Below, piece after piece: positions 1 through 7,484 of a stretch of DNA of 64,000 nucleotides (the stretch's first letter is position 1; the number at the start of each line of letters is the position of its first letter). Source of the DNA: Hellea sp. (lineage in GTDB: Bacteria; Pseudomonadota; Alphaproteobacteria; Caulobacterales; Maricaulaceae); assembly GCA_014238285.1 (NCBI GenBank), contig JABABK010000001.1, positions 1 through 64,000 on the forward strand. The letters are read 5' to 3'. The position numbers and the translations under genes were made by a program. Below the pieces are notes generated by a model. That model was not told the DNA's origin, ran no database searches, and saw only the letters and a list, made by a program, of their open reading frames with translations.

Positions 1-1188
1 TATGCTGCTAACACCAATCGTGTCATCAAGTCTATTGATAGCGGCGCAACTGGTACGCGGGATATCTTATATGATAGTCGAGGTAATGTTAAAGAAATCG
101 GCGGTGTCAAGCTAACTTATAACGGCGCAGGACGGGCCACAGGCCTAACTGGTAATAAAAGCGGAGCCTATCGTTATGATGGCCACGGCCGAAGGGTGAA
201 GCCCATTATCCAGAATGACGACGGCACTAAGACCACGCGTTATAATGTTTATGATCTATCAGGAACGCTGGTTTATGTGGCGAAGCTAAACCCGAGTGAG
301 AATGATTATAGCCTCACTAGCTATGTCAAAATGAGCGGCCAAACGATTGCTCGAGTGAAATCAGACGGCAATCGCTATACTCACACAGATAATGTGACAT
401 ATCTGCACAATGATCTTTTAGGCAGTGCAGTTGCTGGGACTGGTAGTGATCACTTTAAAGAGCGCTATACGCCGTTTGGTATCACGCTTGATAACGATGC
501 CGCTAACGATAACCAAGCGGGCTTTACCGGCCATATTAAAGACACGGATACAGGCCTGACCTATATGCAGGCCAGATATTATGATCCGGTTATTGGACGG
601 TTCTTGAGCCATGATCGTCAAACATTTACCAGCATGGGATATAGCCCAGCTTACTTCAACCGATATGCTTATGCGGGGAACAACCCGACAAATATGATCG
701 ACCCTAACGGTGAAGCATGGGGTCTTGCTAGCAAAGCATTCAAGGTGTTGAAAAACGGTGGAGATATTGCAGCAACAATTGCTGGTGCCGCAGCAGACTT
801 TAAAACAATAACATCCGGAAGTGCTACGTTGAAAACACGGCTATTGGCTACAGCCTCATTGGGAAGTGAAATATTTTCGCCAGTCAGCGCAAGGGATGCT
901 AAGGCGATTTCCAGGGGAGCATCAAACAGATTAAAAAGAGTAGGTGATAAAGGTACAAGCACAAATCTTAAAACACCCAATGGTAATTCACATGCAGGCA
1001 ATAGCACAGGTTCGACATACACTGGGGGAAATGCACAAAATGCCCCGTATAAACCAGTGGAAGATGCGTTGGCAAACGTGCCAGCAGGAAATCGGTCACC
1101 TTTTCATGGAAAATGTTGTGAAATGGACGCTATGAGAGGTGCCGGGAATGCAGGTGATGGGCGCTGTAATGGGACCTGTCATACGTAA
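1..1188 (+). CDS. RHS/YD-repeat polymorphic toxin, 3' part, with a broken deaminase tip
   Basis: The frame is open from the first base, so the 5' part lies outside the window. Seen: YD-repeat text (YDGHGRRVK), then the conserved RHS core ending GLTYMQARYYDP, GRFLSHDR and NRYAYAGNNPTNMIDPNG at about base 710. In RHS proteins the sequence after this core is the variable C-terminal toxin. Here the tip carries HGKCCEMDAM, matching the H(A/G)xE-type zinc/catalytic motif of YwqJ-like nucleic-acid deaminases (PF14431 type). The partner CxxC motif is missing from this frame because the frame stops at 1186-1188; it appears just downstream in frame +2. The gene is therefore disrupted, probably by one extra G in the GGG at 1159-1161. 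The likely role was contact- or secretion-dependent antagonism. The RHS call is firm, the deaminase call good. Confidence 0.85.
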   Translation, partial: YAANTNRVIKSIDSGATGTRDILYDSRGNVKEIGGVKLTYNGAGRATGLTGNKSGAYRYDGHGRRVKPIIQNDDGTKTTRYNVYDLSGTLVYVAKLNPSENDYSLTSYVKMSGQTIARVKSDGNRYTHTDNVTYLHNDLLGSAVAGTGSDHFKERYTPFGITLDNDAANDNQAGFTGHIKDTDTGLTYMQARYYDPVIGRFLSHDRQTFTSMGYSPAYFNRYAYAGNNPTNMIDPNGEAWGLASKAFKVLKNGGDIAATIAGAAADFKTITSGSATLKTRLLATASLGSEIFSPVSARDAKAISRGASNRLKRVGDKGTSTNLKTPNGNSHAGNSTGSTYTGGNAQNAPYKPVEDALANVPAGNRSPFHGKCCEMDAMRGAGNAGDGRCNGTCHT

Positions 1189-1276
1189 TAATAAGCCAGA
1201 TGGCGATCCCTTGATAACCTGTAGCTCTTGCAGACATGTTATGCAAGAATTAGGAACCAAAGGAACTATTGATTAA
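1160..1276 (+). pseudogene. Out-of-frame C-terminal end of the RHS deaminase toxin
   Basis: In frame +2 the sequence reads GAVMGPVIRNN, then DPLITCSSCRHVMQELG, and stops at 1274-1276. The CSSCRHV stretch is the CxxC zinc-binding half of a YwqJ-like deaminase and would follow directly on AGNAGD of the upstream frame if one G of 1159-1161 were removed. It has no start codon or ribosome binding site of its own that makes sense. Read as the missing end of the toxin at 1-1188. Confidence 0.7.
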
Positions 1277-1281
1277 TTAAT

Positions 1282-1734
1282 ATGATTAAAAAGAAGAAAA
1301 TGACTATTGATGCTAAGCTTGATTCTGCTCTCTTGGGTAAGGGTTTAGCAGATGATATTGATACTCCAGCCAAAATATTTTGGGAATTAGGTTTGATTTA
1401 TTCAGATGAGCTTGACGAAACTCAACTAATGGCTCTTAATATCGCAAAAATATATCAAGAAGATAAGGAATCGAATCGCTCTAAACGTGATGCATACAAA
1501 TTAGTTTTATCTGACCGTATGGACAGGTATTTGCGAGAAGGTGTGGATGACACTCGTAAAGGGATTTTAAATCGCATTGTTTGGTGTTCGTTGGTTATTA
1601 CGGGAGAACTTACTTATGAAGTTTGTGAGTTTATTGAAGAACTGGCGATGCAGTTAGGTGCCGATGAGGAAACATTGGATACAATTTTTGCAAAACATAT
1701 AATTGGGTATAATGAAAACCAAGACCGTGCATAA
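1282..1734 (+). CDS. Probable immunity protein for the RHS deaminase toxin
   Basis: A 150-residue, acidic, helix-rich soluble protein with no signal peptide or membrane segment. It begins 5 bp after the natural end of the toxin reading frame (1276), the usual place for a cognate immunity gene in an RHS locus. Its base composition is clearly more AT-rich than the neighbouring housekeeping genes, as is common for horizontally exchanged toxin/immunity tips. No family was recognised from the sequence, so the immunity role is inferred from position only. ATG at 1282 is used; ATG at 1300 (MTIDAKLD) is an alternative start. Confidence 0.6.
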   Translation: MIKKKKMTIDAKLDSALLGKGLADDIDTPAKIFWELGLIYSDELDETQLMALNIAKIYQEDKESNRSKRDAYKLVLSDRMDRYLREGVDDTRKGILNRIVWCSLVITGELTYEVCEFIEELAMQLGADEETLDTIFAKHIIGYNENQDRA

Positions 1735-1940
1735 TATATCAAGTAAGGCGATCAACTTTTGATTGCATTAAGGGGCGTTACCGAATCTGCGAAGTTGTAA
1801 AACGACGTATAGGGTCTGACGCCTGCTCGGTGCTTGAAGGTTAAATGGAGTGGTGCAAGCTGCGAAATGAAGCCCCGCCAGAAAACGAACTCCGCGTGGA
1901 TTAGCAAGGTTATACCCCAGCGCGGCGTAATTATCACTCG

Positions 1941-3557
1941 CTAATGATCGCGTCTTACGCGGAATTTTCCGTAGGTTACTTCACCTTCATTGTCTTCGTT
2001 TACGACGAACCCTGTCATATAGAGCCCTTTGATAGAGAAGGTCGTGGTTCCGAGGTTTTCCCCTTCATCATCGACGATTTGACCTGTCGGCGGGGCGGTG
2101 CCCATATTGATATAGACCGTGCCCTGGCTTTCAACTTCGCCGGCGGATGTGAATGTATATCGCCCATTAATGTCTTGTCCGCTCTGGCCTGAGAACTGAA
2201 ATTGAAATTGGGCATTGGCATCTGTGTCATAATCAATCGCATTGCCCTGCTCATCTGTACTCCAAAATCGGCCCTTCCAAAGTCCGTTAAAGTCGGTCGC
2301 CTCGGGGCGGGTGCCGACCGTGGTTAGCCGCCAGTCCGCAAAAACGGTTCTGCCGTCCCAATTCCCGATGTGGACGCGCAGATAGCTTGTCAGGTTAGCA
2401 TAGCTGGCATCGTTAAACCGGTAATCAATGAACGTCCCAGACGCTAATGGAAAAGATTCGCCAAATGCCATGTTGACCAATCGCACAGAGCCAATTTCCC
2501 CCGCCTCCCACGCGCCAACTAAACCATTAGCGGGGACAACGCGCCATAAGGTTTTCGGCTCCGGACGATCTGTCTTATAGACCAGAGACGGCATGCCCCA
2601 CATCCAGTTGGTGTTTTCCGGCTGCACGGCGAGCACGCTTTGTTCTCCGACCGCATCGTCAATAATGTAATACCATCCGCTAAAAGCGCGCTTAAACCGC
2701 CACTGCCGGGCCTTTTCATGACCTTCAAGCCAGACACGTCTTAGAGGCTCTGCGTGGCGATAAAGATAAGTCTTGTCAGGGAGAGTTGGGTTTTTGATCG
2801 ACAGGTTGAAAATAGTTTCTGCGTTGATCGGATAGAAATCATATATGAAATCCCCCGCATAGTAATATGTTTCGTCAACGCGTTTGGCCGGGTTCATAAA
2901 TTCGCTGACTTCGCGCGCGGTTTTTTGCCACTGACGACTTGCCTCGGCGAGGTCATCCCGGAGAAGCTCGGCTTCATTGTCTGATATATCCTGCTCCGAC
3001 ATATCCCACCAAGTTTTGAGTTCTGCTATATTGAAAACGATCAGGCCGAAGTGATCCTCAACTGTGTTAATGGCGGACTCTAATTGATTGTGGTCGGCGC
3101 CAAGAACCCATTCCGTGTTAAACCCTTTGGCGCGCGCGACATTGGAATCTGCCTCGCGGTTTGTCGCCAAAAAACCGGCTATCATTGGCTTCAGATATTT
3201 GGACTGGGCGTCCAGTTGATCAATCCAGTTCTTAATGTCGTCCAGAACACCGCCGGGCGTGTTGCTAGGTTGCTGTGTATCGATCATTGATATGAGACCC
3301 GGAATATCATTGCCAGCGGATTGGATGGTAACCCCGAAGTCCAAAAGATTAGGATAGATATCATCTTCCCATTTCATGGTTTGACGACAAAGTTCCCGAT
3401 AATTGGCGACTCTGCCATAGTGCTGATAAAAGTCACCGGCAAAGGCGCCGCTATTGACCCAGAAGCAGCGTTTAAAGATATTGATCCACAACGCCGGAGT
3501 CAGATTGAAGATGTTTTCAATCTGACCGGATCCAATTTTAAACTTATTATTGCTCAT
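1941..3557 (-). CDS. Toxin-operon protein with helical N-terminus and ricin-like/beta C-terminus
   Basis: 538 residues, third gene of a three-gene minus-strand operon. Residues about 60-230 are predicted helical (LDDIKNWIDQLDAQ, EAELLRDDLAEASRQWQ). Around residues 280-370 the pattern GWYYIIDD..., LWRVVPANG, VRLVNMAFG resembles the repeats of a ricin-type beta-trefoil (carbohydrate-binding) domain. A further beta-rich domain, about 425-538, contains FNGLWKGRFWS. There is no signal peptide. The start at 3557 has an AGAGG-type ribosome site. No named family was recognised; a receptor-binding or accessory subunit of a multi-component pore-forming toxin is inferred from domain style and operon position. 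It could instead be an uncharacterised lectin-like protein. Confidence 0.6.
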   Translation of the reverse strand: MSNNKFKIGSGQIENIFNLTPALWINIFKRCFWVNSGAFAGDFYQHYGRVANYRELCRQTMKWEDDIYPNLLDFGVTIQSAGNDIPGLISMIDTQQPSNTPGGVLDDIKNWIDQLDAQSKYLKPMIAGFLATNREADSNVARAKGFNTEWVLGADHNQLESAINTVEDHFGLIVFNIAELKTWWDMSEQDISDNEAELLRDDLAEASRQWQKTAREVSEFMNPAKRVDETYYYAGDFIYDFYPINAETIFNLSIKNPTLPDKTYLYRHAEPLRRVWLEGHEKARQWRFKRAFSGWYYIIDDAVGEQSVLAVQPENTNWMWGMPSLVYKTDRPEPKTLWRVVPANGLVGAWEAGEIGSVRLVNMAFGESFPLASGTFIDYRFNDASYANLTSYLRVHIGNWDGRTVFADWRLTTVGTRPEATDFNGLWKGRFWSTDEQGNAIDYDTDANAQFQFQFSGQSGQDINGRYTFTSAGEVESQGTVYINMGTAPPTGQIVDDEGENLGTTTFSIKGLYMTGFVVNEDNEGEVTYGKFRVRRDH

Positions 3558-3576
3558 GATTGCGCCTCTGTTGGTT

Positions 3577-5955
3577 TTAAATTTCCCGGCTTAAAGTTGA
3601 CGCATTTAGGACAATGGACACATCAGATTCCGTTGGGATTTCAGCTTCGCTAGCGAGTAATTCGATCGTCCAATGGGTGAAAGGCGTTGGCCGCATATAG
3701 GCGAGCGCAACCCGGTCTTCGGCTTGACCGCCGCGAACATTTTTATAGTGTTTGAAGTCTTCTTGGTCATCGCGATCTTTTGCCTGATCTACATCATAAT
3801 ATACAAATTGCTGATGATAAGGCTCGCCGGTAAAATCATATTGCTCTGACCCGAGTCGGTCTTGGAAGTCTCCGCAATTTGAAATCCAGATATGAACCTC
3901 GCTGTCTTTTCGCCGGGACTTTGCGTCTTTGATATAAACCCAAATACTGTTTAAGCGAACCCGGTCATAGTGATCAAATTCAACCTCATCCAGCGCAATA
4001 GAAAAGCGCGCGCGAATTTTATCAAGGTCATTATCCTTGACGGCTTCAAATTTGATATTCGCAATATCAATTTCAATACCCTTTGTGCCGCTCGGCGGTG
4101 CGCCAAACAAACCATCAATTTCATCTTTGGAAATTTGATTGGATTGTGTGGTCATTTCATGAATAGATGACGTCATTGACGCCTTGATCGGAGTCTCTTT
4201 GAGGGCATGGTAATAATAGGCCCAGCGGTAATATTCCAGCGTCACAAAAATCATCCGTTTTTGATTGGCGTAGATGTCATAGCAAATTTGCTCGAGTTCC
4301 TTAAAGGCGTTCACATCCGTCAAGAAATCATCCAAGAGAGCTTTTAGTCTTTCGGTTTGGCGTTTTTTGAGTTTTAGCTCCAGCGACTGACGGACAAATT
4401 CCTGTTCTATTTTGATGAGGTTAACCCGGCTGTTTTGCAGGGCCCTAGCTCTGTAACAATAGATTTTCAGCGCCGTGAGATAGCTAGAAGCTCCGCCAAT
4501 TTTTGCGTCAACCGCGGGCTGTAAAGCGCCATTGGCGGCGAGTAAAAATTCATCCCATATAGACTCGTCCGGAATAGTGCCTGGCAATAGCGCTTTGGCC
4601 CCAGGTTTATTGACGTTCTTGACGGCGAACTTTGCCAACTTAGATGATTTTTCGACAATTGCTTTTGTCGCCTTCATCATGGTCAGGATTTTTTTCATCA
4701 AGTCTTTGAGCTTGGAACTTGTCTTAGAGGCTTTGTCAGCCGCTTTTGCAGCTTCTTCGCCGGCTTTGACCGTTTTTTTAACGCCGTCACCCGCGGCTTT
4801 ACCGCCTTCAGGGTTTCCGGAGCTGAGACTGGCAATCCCGGCGCCAAATTCGACAATCGCAAACAGGCTATCTTTGACGATCTCAACCGTCTTATCAATT
4901 TTCCATTCTGCTATCCCGCCATTGAGTTTGATTTGCGCGATTTCCAGAGTAAATTGTTGGGTGGAAAAACGGTGTTGGGCAAGGTCGACGGCGCTTCGAG
5001 CATTGTCCAAATTGCCTTGTGTCTGGTCGAGAATTTTTTGCGCCAAACTGGTATCGTCCTGCGCTTTTGCGAGCTGGACTAATTCCTTGGCGCGTTCGCG
5101 TTTGACCTCTCGTTCCGCAAGATCAAATTCCAGATAAACCGCTTCGAGTTTTTGCGCGGCCTCAAAATAGTTCTTGGCCAATTTGCGATAGATTGAATCG
5201 GATAATTTAGGGACGAAACGGGATTTCCCGCTCGTGGCTGTCAAAAGCATACGCAGTGACATAACCTGAGCATGAAGATCCGGAACCGGATCAAAATCAT
5301 CCGCATCCTGCTCGCTTGGCCAGTTATTTCCGACCTGCTCGATCCATTTTAGCAAAAGCTCGGCATCCGCAGGATGGGAGTCAAAAATGGTCGCCGCCCG
5401 TTGAAATTGGCTGGTTAAGACAGAGGCCAAATTCCGATTACCACTATAAGCGGCTGTGCCTCTGGGCTTGATTAATAATTCCGAACCTTTGAGAACTTCA
5501 AACGCCGCGCCGACCGACCCTACTGTTGATAAGGCGTCTTTTAAGTCGACCGTTTTGTTGGCGCTCGTTTCGCCGGGGCTTGCCGTGATAATGATTTTAC
5601 CTTTTTCCGATATTTGCTCGGGATCCGTTAATATCACCAAGGGTATGCGCGCTCCGGTTTGCTCGCTATGTAGATTAAACACAGCCTCGCCTTCACATTC
5701 AAACCGCCGGGCAAATAAGATCATCCGGCATTTAGGGACATGGGCCTTAAAGCCGATTGGAAAAGCGATGATATCGGCGAAAATCGCGATTTGATCCGGC
5801 CAGCCATTTCGGTCAAAATCAGCGATGACTTGACCCATATCGATCCATTCATCCGTGATCGTTTGGGTTATGCGGTGCCCAATTTTTTTGTTTTCAACTT
5901 TAGACAAAAAGTTTGGGACATGGGAATTCGCGAAGACGGGCTGAAGCGAGTTCAT
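3577..5955 (-). CDS. Large helical toxin-like protein, middle gene of putative pore-forming-toxin operon
   Basis: 792 residues, 19 bp upstream of the 538-residue gene and 4 bp downstream of the 422-residue gene. Residues 1-165 are mixed alpha/beta. Residues about 255-590 form long amphipathic helices (EREVKRERAKELVQLAKAQ) interrupted by a hydrophobic stretch (DSLFAIVEFGAGIASLSSG, about 362-380) and an Ala/Lys-rich segment at 385-450. The C-terminal 180 residues are beta-rich and include the phrase RPTPFTHWTIELL, a style seen in receptor-binding or shell domains of large insecticidal toxins; this is a memory-based resemblance only. No signal peptide. A toxin subunit is inferred; the specific family is not recognised. 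Confidence 0.55.
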   Translation of the reverse strand: MNSLQPVFANSHVPNFLSKVENKKIGHRITQTITDEWIDMGQVIADFDRNGWPDQIAIFADIIAFPIGFKAHVPKCRMILFARRFECEGEAVFNLHSEQTGARIPLVILTDPEQISEKGKIIITASPGETSANKTVDLKDALSTVGSVGAAFEVLKGSELLIKPRGTAAYSGNRNLASVLTSQFQRAATIFDSHPADAELLLKWIEQVGNNWPSEQDADDFDPVPDLHAQVMSLRMLLTATSGKSRFVPKLSDSIYRKLAKNYFEAAQKLEAVYLEFDLAEREVKRERAKELVQLAKAQDDTSLAQKILDQTQGNLDNARSAVDLAQHRFSTQQFTLEIAQIKLNGGIAEWKIDKTVEIVKDSLFAIVEFGAGIASLSSGNPEGGKAAGDGVKKTVKAGEEAAKAADKASKTSSKLKDLMKKILTMMKATKAIVEKSSKLAKFAVKNVNKPGAKALLPGTIPDESIWDEFLLAANGALQPAVDAKIGGASSYLTALKIYCYRARALQNSRVNLIKIEQEFVRQSLELKLKKRQTERLKALLDDFLTDVNAFKELEQICYDIYANQKRMIFVTLEYYRWAYYYHALKETPIKASMTSSIHEMTTQSNQISKDEIDGLFGAPPSGTKGIEIDIANIKFEAVKDNDLDKIRARFSIALDEVEFDHYDRVRLNSIWVYIKDAKSRRKDSEVHIWISNCGDFQDRLGSEQYDFTGEPYHQQFVYYDVDQAKDRDDQEDFKHYKNVRGGQAEDRVALAYMRPTPFTHWTIELLASEAEIPTESDVSIVLNASTLSREI

Positions 5956-5959
5956 AGCG

Positions 5960-7228
5960 CTATGTCTTTAGGGCTTTAGGCGCGGCTTTCGTCACAATGA
6001 TGGCGTGGGCGCTTGCGGTAAAGGCCTCGGCGTCTTGCCCAACCTTTGCCCATTCCTTCACCATGATATCGAGGTCGCCCGGGTCTTCTTTTGACAGCCC
6101 CAGTAGAACCTCGGGCATTTCTTTGGCATCTTCGTCGACCATATTGACCTGATCATGCAGGTCTCCGACATTTGACGACAGGGTCGAAATAATGTCACGA
6201 AGTTGACCACAGGCCGCGACGGCTGAAGCGAAATCCTTGTCTAGATCATCAACATGTTGATTAGAAAGTTGAAGGGCTTTTTGTAAATTTTGATCCAATG
6301 TAATCTCGGCCGTAAGGCGGGCGATTTCATTTTCGTCTTCGGCAATTTGTTCGGCTTGTTTGGCAGAATCAACGCCGCCAAAAATCATCATGCCAAGACC
6401 AACGAGTGCCCCGGCGCCAAATGTATACCAAGGCGCAGAGACGACGAGCGCCGCGCCAACCCCTAAAATAGCATAGTCCCGAACTTGTTCGCCCGTGTCT
6501 GTGGCAAGCTCGTTACGCTTGGCCGCCAGTTGAACGAGAAGAGCTTTTATCGACGCATCATCGGTTGCGTATTTAGCTTTATATTTCAGCTGAAGCCGGT
6601 CCAGCTGTTCCTTCTGGCTTTTGACTGTAGCGTGGTTGTCGGTCATCAATTTGGCGCATTGTTTTGCCACAACCAAAAGATCATCTGCCCATTTTTTGAT
6701 ACGGCTAAGCCTGAGCAGGAGCCTGTGTTTGAGCGCCTTTACATTATCGCCTCCTGCAAGGATTTCGTCGACCAAATGCTTAATTTCAACAGCGACGCTC
6801 TTATAATATATTTTCACGCGCGAGGCATAATGCATCAGGCTTTGGGTAAATTTGATGACGGTGTCGTAACTGCCTTCGACATAGCCTCCATCCGATCCGA
6901 CAAAGCCGATGAAATTATCGACCGTGCCCTGCATGTTTTTGTACAGCGCTGCGAGATCGTCAAATTCTTTGGGATTGGTTTTCTTGTAATTAATCGTATG
7001 CGGTGGATCGAGAAAATCTTTCATGCTCTCCGGATCATTTGGCAGAAGTTTGACGTTTTGAACCCACGTCTGAAGCGCGACCCAATTACCGTGATCTAGT
7101 GCGAAATGACTGACTTTCTTAGTCTCGCCCTTGACCCCTTTTAACTTGCTTTTTCCCACGCCATTTGGAACCAGAATGGCTCCCGGCCCATGATCTTTCC
7201 ACGTTTGTACGATTGTTGTTGATGTCAT
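5960..7228 (-). CDS. Putative ClyA/HBL/XaxA-type alpha-helical pore-forming toxin subunit
   Basis: 422 residues and first gene of the operon, with a strong ribosome site (AAGGGG) ahead of ATG 7228. Two long helical regions (about 120-247 and 288-366) flank a hydrophobic hairpin at 251-286 (DYAILGVGAALVVSAPWY, then FGAGALVGLGMMIFGG). Long coiled helices with an internal hydrophobic tongue and no signal peptide are the defining architecture of the ClyA superfamily of alpha-pore-forming toxins (HblL1, NheA, XaxA, Cry6A), and the length is close to XaxA (about 400). Seen: the architecture. Inferred: membrane-inserting pore subunit. A non-toxin coiled-coil membrane protein cannot be excluded. Confidence 0.6.
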   Translation of the reverse strand: MTSTTIVQTWKDHGPGAILVPNGVGKSKLKGVKGETKKVSHFALDHGNWVALQTWVQNVKLLPNDPESMKDFLDPPHTINYKKTNPKEFDDLAALYKNMQGTVDNFIGFVGSDGGYVEGSYDTVIKFTQSLMHYASRVKIYYKSVAVEIKHLVDEILAGGDNVKALKHRLLLRLSRIKKWADDLLVVAKQCAKLMTDNHATVKSQKEQLDRLQLKYKAKYATDDASIKALLVQLAAKRNELATDTGEQVRDYAILGVGAALVVSAPWYTFGAGALVGLGMMIFGGVDSAKQAEQIAEDENEIARLTAEITLDQNLQKALQLSNQHVDDLDKDFASAVAACGQLRDIISTLSSNVGDLHDQVNMVDEDAKEMPEVLLGLSKEDPGDLDIMVKEWAKVGQDAEAFTASAHAIIVTKAAPKALKT

Positions 7229-7360
7229 TTTCCGCCCCTTTTCGATTGGTGTATTTAATTTTACTCAACCTTGGCCACGACAATGCGTAGGAACCGACAC
7301 TGCGTCAATTCGAAAATAAAATTTTGTAAATACGATTTGTGTAGCAAACATCAAAACCCC

Positions 7361-7451
7361 TGTCATCCCGCACTTGATGCGGGACCTAAGATTTCTTCGT
7401 CAATATTTGAGGTCCCGGATCGGCGGGCTTCGCTCTTGTCCAGGATGACAG
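7361..7451. repeat. Dispersed palindromic repeat, family A copy 1
   Basis: Begins tgtcatcccgcacttgatgc and ends with the inverted form ggatgacag; internal inverted pair gggacct/aggtccc. The same 90-bp unit recurs at 11587, 14639, 18169 and 34646 in both orientations, always intergenic. Typical of alphaproteobacterial REP/bacterial-interspersed-mosaic-type elements. It sits between the toxin operon start and the kinase end. Confidence 0.85.
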
Positions 7452-7484
7452 AGATGGGAAAAGCCTCGAATACAGTGTCTAACC

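Noticed and set aside
4532-5137. Plus-strand open frame of 201 codons inside the 792-residue toxin-operon gene
   Set aside because: Antisense shadow of a long helical, Ala/Lys-rich coding region; no ribosome site, low-complexity Ser/Ala/Leu product.
6485-7099. Plus-strand open frame of 204 codons opposite the 422-residue gene
   Set aside because: Antisense shadow; the minus-strand gene has a clear ribosome site and sensible architecture.
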